Shown: positions 58,971 to 64,000 of the stretch, piece by piece
Position numbering within the stretch: position 1 is the first letter of the stretch
Layout of the letters: every line of letters starts with the position of its first letter
Notes under the pieces: generated by a model
Database searches by the model: none
Told to the model about the DNA's origin: nothing
What the model saw: only the letters and a program-made list of their open reading frames with translations
Program-made: the position numbers and the translations under genes
Assembly: GCA_963920525.1 (NCBI GenBank)
Contig: OY986438.1
Span: 178,786,388 to 178,850,387, forward strand
Source of the DNA: Dichetophora obliterata
Taxonomy: Eukaryota; Arthropoda; Insecta; Diptera; Sciomyzidae
Direction: 5' to 3'
Length of the DNA stretch: 64,000 bases

Positions 58971-59003
58971 AGTCCTTCCAAGGGCTGAAATGGCCAGTTT
59001 TAT

Positions 59004-59127
59004 TTTAGGACTTTATCCTAGGAAGATCAAAACTCTGGGGTTAACATATCCTACTGGGCCAAACAACGGCCCATGTAAAGAAAACGGGAGATGTGGCTTG
59101 TTTTTTCATATTTTTGCATAGGCAGGT
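59004..59127. other. Unassigned spacer
   Basis: Short stretch between SINE and LTR-like sequence; nothing recognised. Confidence 0.4.
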
Positions 59128-60230
59128 GTGACGAACATTTGTAGTTTAAGCATAATTTTAATTTTAATTTATTTATTTAGTTTTCATCAATGAAACGTGT
59201 AAGGACCCCTTTTGACGAGGGTCAAAACCGGCCCTTACAATCAGGCCTTCATTTTATGCGGCCCACTCAACCGGCCCTCACCATAAGCGGCCTCGCTAAA
59301 ATCGGCCTTGCAACAAACGGCCCACCGCAACCGGCCCTTAACATAAACGGCGGCAAGAGAACCGGCCGCTTAACGACCAACAATAGTCAACAGCTACAAC
59401 AACAACAACAACATTAACATCAACATCAACTACAGCGCCTACTATACAAGTCAACAGCTACGGCGCGAGCTAATAATAACGACAACAACAACAACAACAT
59501 CAACATCAACCACAGCGTCTTCTACTCAAGACAACAGCTACGGCACGAGCCAGTAGCAACAACAACAACAAGTTACAGCACAAGTCGTCATAACCTACAT
59601 GGCAACCGGCGATAACGAAGAGACGCCCCACTACAGGGAAACACAACAAACAGCTGCAACAAGCCCCGCCGCATCACGCCATGTACGGTATTTGTTTTTA
59701 TATTTAAGAAACTATTTAAAGTTTAGCTGCTACGTAGGTACAGCCTAAACAAAACATACATCAAATTATTTTTATTATTTCTAATACTAAGATTCTTAAA
59801 ACTAACATTTGTAAATCATCTTCTTTATCTTAAACTAAGTATGCATTATAATATACAGAAATCATCAACACATATTATAAGCTAAAAGTATTTAACACTT
59901 AAGTAATGAATTAACATACTCACCCTGTATTACAAATTCTAAGTATATAAGCGGAACAGAAGGTTTCCCCTGAAAATAGCAACACACACACTAACATAGC
60001 ATAAGCGAAAACATGCATTATTATTATTTAATTGCTCGCTCGGGCAACCGAAACATGTGTTGCTATTTCAAGAACATAAATATGTATTGGTAACAAGACG
60101 CTGGTGCCGGCCACTAGTTAGTCATTTTGAGAATTGAAATAAAGGATTCTTGCGAGAGGCATTGAACTGAACAGACGTGCGATCGTTTTATTCTGATACA
60201 TAGTTACAATACAGCCTGTAACCCTACCCA
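59128..60230 (+). repeat. LTR-like stretch with GGCC-periodic and CAA-rich tracts
   Basis: Begins TGTGACGAACATTTG and ends near GTTACAATACA, the TG...CA form of an LTR, with AATAAA at 60139. I could not find a matching target duplication or second LTR, so solo-LTR status is tentative. At 59230-59370 GGCC recurs nine times at 13-16 bp spacing (ACCGGCCCTTA-like units). At 59390-59580 a CAACAACAACAACAACAT / CAACATCAAC / ACAACAGCTACGGC block is repeated in tandem with a period near 98 bp. A 75-codon frame over these (59190-59417) is a by-product. Confidence 0.45.
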
Positions 60231-60254
60231 TACCTAACAATAAAACGTACTTTT

Positions 60255-60990
60255 AGTAATTCCAAGTACACTCCTCAGAAAACGCATGTTTGCATTCCCA
60301 CTTGTGTCGCAAACATGTCACATTATTTTATGTCACAACTTGTGTGGCAATAGCAAATTATAAATATAGATTAAACAAAATTCAATACACCAAGCGCTTA
60401 AAAGATTGCTCAAGCGAATTCCTCCGAATCCACTTGAGCAACCCAAATACTAAGCCAGTTGACACAAGTGTATTCTGCCGACCTAACAAAATTCTGTGGA
60501 CAGAAAAGTGAGCATACACATAATTGCGCAAGCGATACACACGCTTACACAATTTACCAATCGTTCAGTTATCGACCTAAAGACAGAAGCGCAGGCAGAA
60601 TTGCACAAGCGAGTCAAACTCACTTACTGACCTAGTTCGTTTCTTAAGAAAGAACTGCAGGCAAATTTGTGCTGGCCAATTAGCAACTCACACAATAAAA
60701 AGAACGAAACTAAATTTTTGAAACCAATGAAAACGGAAAGAAAGTGTTATACAAATTCTGCGTCACTTTCTTTCCTATCAAACGGGCCCTAATAGAAGAG
60801 CAGAAAGTTAGCTTGAGACATCCAGAAAATATAACAATTAACTATAATAAATACCAATGTAAAATTTGATATTAAGGGAGTCTTAAGATAGATTAAAAAC
60901 TTTGAAGTTGGAATAAAATTAAATCTTTTTATAAAAATAATTATGTGTTTATTTCAAAAGTAATAAATTCCTCCAGTATAAAGTTAAAAG
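60255..60990 (+). repeat. Errantivirus 5' LTR (approximate)
   Basis: The right limit is set by the primer-binding site at 60991. The left limit is a guess at AGTAATTCC, since members of this group usually start AGT. A poly(A)-type AATAAAATTAAA is at 60921. Without the 3' LTR the start cannot be proved. Confidence 0.5.
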
Positions 60991-61008
60991 TGGCGCAGTC
61001 GGCAGGAT
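60991..61008 (+). other. Primer-binding site for tRNA-Ser
   Basis: TGGCGCAGTCGGCAGGAT: the first 11 bases are the exact complement of the 3' end of dipteran tRNA-Ser (...CGACTGCGCCA). Minus-strand DNA synthesis would start here. Confidence 0.88.
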
Positions 61009-61103
61009 ACGCCAAGTGAATATAAAAGTTTTTAAGAAAAAATATACATATTTACTTGCATTTTAATGCTTGAACGGCGTACTGTGGTTTACTTGTGGAA
61101 AAA

Positions 61104-61283
61104 GTGAAAGATTACTTCTCTACAAACAACTTTGGAAGATCAAAGTTACTTCAACAAATTGATTAAGTAAAAGATTACTTGTCTACAAACAACTTTGGAA
61201 GATCAAAGTTACTTCAACAGATTGATACGTGAAAGATTACTTCTTTACAAAGAACTTTGGAAGATCAAAGTTACCGCAACAAT
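61104..61283 (+). repeat. Three 63-bp direct repeats in the errantivirus leader
   Basis: Units start GTGAAAGATTACTTCTCTAC at 61104, GTAAAAGATTACTTGTCTAC at 61167 and GTGAAAGATTACTTCTTTAC at 61229; each continues with AACTTTGGAAGATCAAAGTT. The spacings are 63 and 62 bp. The third unit decays after GAAGATCAAAGTTACC. Leader repeats in the related gypsy element form an insulator, but the units there are different and no binding factor is implied here. Confidence 0.9.
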
Positions 61284-61593
61284 CAAAACTACCGCAAAAA
61301 TTGTGAAGGACCACCAAACCAAACTTTGGCCATCTATGTCTACATCTTCCTATTTTAACGACGACGAGGAAACCGTGGACATCTACAGTGAGATAGTTTC
61401 GAGAAGGGCAACTGAAAACTCATACTTCACGGACGACGAAGACACCATCGTGTTTCCATATCCCGACCTCTATCATCAAACACCATACAAAGGAGAACAA
61501 CATCAGATACCAAGGAAAAATCAACTACCAAAACTACCAAGGCCGAAACCCACAGCTATAGCTATAATAAAGCCCTACGTACGAGAAGAGTAA
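61195..61593 (+). CDS. Leader reading frame upstream of gag, unknown function
   Basis: A 132-codon frame starts with ATG inside the second 63-bp repeat and ends 177 bp before gag. The first third follows the repeat. The rest contains two copies of an acidic motif, SSYFNDDEETVDIY and NSYFTDDEDTIVFPY, and a Pro/Lys-rich tail (RKNQLPKLPRPKPTAIAI). The repeat of a protein motif and the less AT-rich codons suggest selection for coding, but no homologue is known to me in 17.6-like elements. It could also be an untranslated leader that is open by chance. Confidence 0.4.
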   Translation: MEDQSYFNRLIRERLLLYKELWKIKVTATIKTTAKIVKDHQTKLWPSMSTSSYFNDDEETVDIYSEIVSRRATENSYFTDDEDTIVFPYPDLYHQTPYKGEQHQIPRKNQLPKLPRPKPTAIAIIKPYVREE

Positions 61594-61770
61594 GAATTAT
61601 TTGTAATTTATAAATTAGAGAAAAAAAAAAACAATTAAGTACCTAATTTTACCCAAAATTAAATAAAATTTTTTTTTGCTAATTAATTGTTGAAAAAGTG
61701 CAAATTTCTGGTGTAAAATTTAAAAGTGACCTTATCTTATTCGTGTAAACTAGAATTTGATTAAATATAT

Positions 61771-62859
61771 ATGGACGAAAGTTTAGGGTTATTAGGACAA
61801 AACCTAGAAGCACTGCAACAGGACTTAGCAAGACAAAATAGACTGTTACTTTCAGAAAGAGTAAGGAATCTTCTAGAAAACACAAACGGAATGGCAACCT
61901 TAACAATTGACCCCCTTTGCTACCTTAATAAGTTACCTGAATTTTCTGGTGACGTCAGTAGTCTACAAACGTTCGTAGATCTAGTAGATAGAATTCACCC
62001 AATACTGAGAACCTATGACCAGTTAGGTCAACAAATTTTTTCCGACGTAATTAAGTCAAAATTTAAAGGGAAAGCAAAGGAAGCAGTAGAAATTAACGGA
62101 CATGTTGACTCATGGACTGACTTAAAAGCTATACTTTACAACAACTTTAGTGATAGAAAATCAGTTGACGAATTGTACAACGAATTACGAGGAGTTTCAT
62201 TCCGTACAAATAGCATGGACCTCTATAATGACATAAAAAGCTCGTTAAGACGTCTTAACATGAGAACAAAACAGGACTTAACAGACGCAGTTAGCGACGA
62301 CGAATTAAAACACTCACTGAATTTAAATATAAAAACAGCCCTACAGCTGTTCAAATCTAAAATACCCGAACCGATGAAATCTATACTATATTGTAGGGAC
62401 CCGGGAACATTAGAGGAAGCAATCAGTATACTCCATGACGCAAAGTATACATATTTCAATCCCTTTAGGCAAAATCAAAATACAACAAACCAAAACAATA
62501 GGTATGACGGTCAACATAATGATAGAATCAGAAATAACCAGTTTGCACCTCGAAGTAGGCAAACAAATAATTATCCCACACCACAGAACAAACAAACCAG
62601 TCGTTCAATACCTCAGAATAGGCAAACAAACAACAATCCAAGCCGCTTTATACCTCAGAATAGGCAAACAAATCCTAACTTTAATAATCATTTTAGACCT
62701 CAGATTAGTCAAACTAATTTTACACCACAATACAACTCCCCAAATCAAAGCAGTTTCAATAACCAACCGTTGCCAATCATCGCACCGATGGAAATTGGGA
62801 AGTTAGAGGTAAGAGAAAATTTTCGGCCTCCAGCCTCAGCGGAAAACTTCCACATATAG
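61771..62859 (+). CDS. gag: Errantivirus Gag
   Basis: Structural protein of the virus-like particle, 362 residues, uninterrupted. It starts MDESLGLLGQNLEALQQDLA with a heptad-like helix (residues 1-40). A capsid-like helical region follows (LNKLPEFSGDVSSLQTFVDL at about residues 51-70, FKGKAKEAVEINGHVDSW near 108-125, and DELYNELRGVSFRTNSMDLY near 133-152). The last ~120 residues are Asn/Gln-rich with repeated PQNRQTN words, probably the nucleic-acid-binding tail. No CCHC zinc knuckle is present, as in 17.6 and 297. The ATG was chosen because the similarity-like helical start lies directly after it and an in-frame stop precedes it. It overlaps pol by about 97 bp in the +1/-1 relation. Confidence 0.9.
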   Translation: MDESLGLLGQNLEALQQDLARQNRLLLSERVRNLLENTNGMATLTIDPLCYLNKLPEFSGDVSSLQTFVDLVDRIHPILRTYDQLGQQIFSDVIKSKFKGKAKEAVEINGHVDSWTDLKAILYNNFSDRKSVDELYNELRGVSFRTNSMDLYNDIKSSLRRLNMRTKQDLTDAVSDDELKHSLNLNIKTALQLFKSKIPEPMKSILYCRDPGTLEEAISILHDAKYTYFNPFRQNQNTTNQNNRYDGQHNDRIRNNQFAPRSRQTNNYPTPQNKQTSRSIPQNRQTNNNPSRFIPQNRQTNPNFNNHFRPQISQTNFTPQYNSPNQSSFNNQPLPIIAPMEIGKLEVRENFRPPASAENFHI

Positions 62860-64000
62860 TTATTCAAACTAAATTAGGAATATTAAAGTTTGTCATAGAT
62901 ACCGGAGCAACAGATTCTGTTATAAACCCAGAAATTTGCCACCCAAAATGGAAAATACCTACTCATACGTTCACCCTTAAAACCCTACAAAACAACATTA
63001 CAGCTAGAGAAAAAGTAAGAATACCATTATTCAATGAATTAGGAAATTCCTCTAATATGGTAGAATTTATTGTACTTCAATTTCATGACGAATATGACGG
63101 ACTAATAGGAAATGACATCTTAAAACGTTTTAAAGCAATTATTAATTACGAAGAAAATATTTTAACCATCAATAAGAATCGGTTACCCCTCATTTTTGGA
63201 AACAAAAATATATTAAAAGTATCGATACCAATAAAGCAAAAGGAAGGTCTTGCCTACATTAAAGAGCAGAAGTCTTTAAAAGGAGATCTAACTATAAAGG
63301 AGGGAATTTATAACGTCCAAAATTTTAACATTGAATGTAATGTTGAGACAACGGATTGTCTAAGCATATTCCCAAACGATGGATCGATAATCTCTGAAGA
63401 AGTTAACAATAGAAACTTTAGCGTTATAGAAAAAAATGAACAAGGAATGGAAATATCCGAGAAAATTCGAACAGAACACCTTAATGCAGAAGAAAGGAAT
63501 CTGCTACTAAAAACTATAAATAAATATTCAGATATATTTTATCAAGACAATGCAGACCTGACTTTTACGAATGTTATTAAACATAGAATACGGACCACTG
63601 ACAACATACCAATACACACCAAGACGTATAGATATCCTTATGTCCATAAGGAAGAAGTGCAAACACAAATTCAAGAACTTCTTGACAATCAGATCATACG
63701 ACACAGTAACTCTCCATATTCCGCCCCTATCTGGATTGTGCCTAAGAAGGTAGATGCCAGCGGGAAAAGTAAATGGAGACTTGTTATCGATTATCGTAAA
63801 CTCAATGCTGTTACGATCGACGACAAATATCCTATCCCCAACATTGATGAAATACTAGAAAAATTGGGTAGATGCCAATATTTTACCACCCTCGATTTAG
63901 CGAAGGGATTTCATAAAATTGAAATTGAGGAAGAAGATAGACACAAGACAGCGTTCAGCGTCGAGAATGGACACTATGAGTTTTTGCGTATGCCATTTGG
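62763..64000 (+). CDS. pol: Errantivirus Pol, N-terminal part (protease and RT), cut by window end
   Basis: Open for more than 1.2 kb in the -1 frame relative to gag, with the first possible codon at 62763. The protease active site FVIDTGATDS is at about 62889-62918, and a second protease block DGLIGNDILKRF lies near 63099-63134. RT begins with SPYSAPIWIVPKKVDASGKS (near 63712-63771) and WRLVIDYRKLNAVT, then FTTLDLAKGFHKIEI, which holds the first catalytic Asp of RT (about 63880-63925), and reaches EFLRMPFG at the last base of the window. No stop or frameshift was seen in this stretch. It is made as a Gag-Pol fusion by -1 frameshifting. RNase H, integrase and any env lie beyond the window. 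Confidence 0.92.
62817..62823 (+). promoter_or_regulatory. Candidate -1 ribosomal frameshift site
   Basis: A AAT TTT in the gag frame fits the X XXY YYZ slippery heptamer. It lies inside the gag/pol overlap (62763-62859), 34 bases before the gag stop. The following sequence is GC-richer (CGGCCTCCAGCCTCAGCGG), which could help pausing, but I could not test folding. Confidence 0.6.

Larger units (their letters stand above)
57609..59003 (+). mobile_element. tRNA-derived SINE, split by a hAT element
   Basis: Begins GCGACCATAGCCTAGTAGGT. Box A TAGCCTAGTAGG is at 57616-57627 and box B GGTTCAATTCC at 57669-57679, a 53-bp spacing typical of long-variable-arm tRNAs. The body matches the copy at 47879-48216 block by block (TGAGAACATAAGCCGTTC, AGTTCTCGGTCATTTG, AACATTTAATAACACGCA, AGCTAGGTCAAAGTCCTT). 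It breaks at 57913 and resumes at 58971 with AGTCCTTCCAAGGGCTG... to GGCCAGTTTTATTTTAGG. Its own target duplication is not clear. Box B is better preserved than in the other copy. Confidence 0.85.
60255..64000 (+). mobile_element. Ty3/gypsy errantivirus-type element, 5' part (17.6/297-like)
   Basis: 5' LTR, primer-binding site, leader, gag and the start of pol follow each other in the normal order; the element runs off the window, so the rest of pol, any env-like gene and the 3' LTR are not seen. Primer choice (tRNA-Ser), a gag without a CCHC knuckle and the -1 gag/pol arrangement match the 17.6/297/ZAM group of Drosophila errantiviruses. gag is uninterrupted and pol is open to the window edge, so this is probably the youngest element in the window and possibly functional. 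Confidence 0.9.

Noticed and set aside
59190..59417. 75-codon frame with Gln-rich end
   Set aside because: Translated GGCC-periodic and CAA repeats inside an LTR-like region.
62223..62806. Other frames inside gag
   Set aside because: Shadows of the 362-codon gag frame, which carries the recognisable domains.

Overview
The window is eukaryotic, AT-rich DNA from an insect genome, most probably a higher dipteran (a tephritid or calyptrate fly would fit). The case rests on the repeats: an errantivirus-type Ty3 element primed by tRNA-Ser, mariner, piggyBac, hAT and Helitron relics, several LINE fragments with RNase H domains, and many TIR-bearing MITEs. No operon-like structure, rRNA, CRISPR or convincing multi-exon host gene is present. 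The species cannot be named from the sequence. It reads as intergenic or intronic DNA built by repeated transposon insertion, with unique AT-rich DNA between (best candidates about 22.2-24.0, 40.3-42.8 and 51.3-53.2 kb).

Layout. 0-13 kb: a Jockey/CR1-like LINE relic (3.8-5.2 kb), a TTCGTA/TACTAAT-rich tract containing a SINE head (5.9-6.7 kb), a TA-flanked MITE (7.07 kb), a retroposon-like repeat ending in (CAAA)n (7.8-10.0 kb) and an unidentified minus-strand coding relic (10.3-11.2 kb). 13-22 kb: a degenerate TTATTTCATT repeat split by a 1.24-kb hAT element with perfect 8-bp target duplications, two dead mariners and two LINE RNase H relics. 25-30 kb: two arrays of ~142-bp repeats, a minus-strand LINE tail and a 536-bp long-TIR MITE. 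30.7-33.7 kb: a piggyBac transposase relic carrying two nested insertions. 37.1-40.3 kb: a small TAA-flanked MITE, then a ~2.7-kb fold-back element with arms of several hundred bases, a central coding relic and a TTAA-flanked MITE in one arm only. 42.9-51.2 kb: more MITEs, a nearly complete mariner with two stop codons, a tRNA-derived SINE, an element with P/hAT-like ends carrying an 11-bp satellite, and a piggyBac-like end. 53.4-59.0 kb: a Helitron helicase relic, a 1.9-kb element with CCCGGG-rich ends and a SINE split by a 1.06-kb hAT relic. 59.1-64 kb: an LTR-like stretch, then the 5' part of an apparently young errantivirus that runs off the window.

The most useful results are structural: target duplications and inverted ends give exact boundaries for many elements, and nesting gives relative ages. 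The strongest candidates for something undescribed are the fold-back element at 37.6-40.3 kb, the satellite-bearing element at 49.45-50.02 kb, the poly-T-ending SINE family, and the leader of the errantivirus (three 63-bp repeats and an upstream reading frame). All superfamily assignments come from motif recognition by eye and were not searched against a database.
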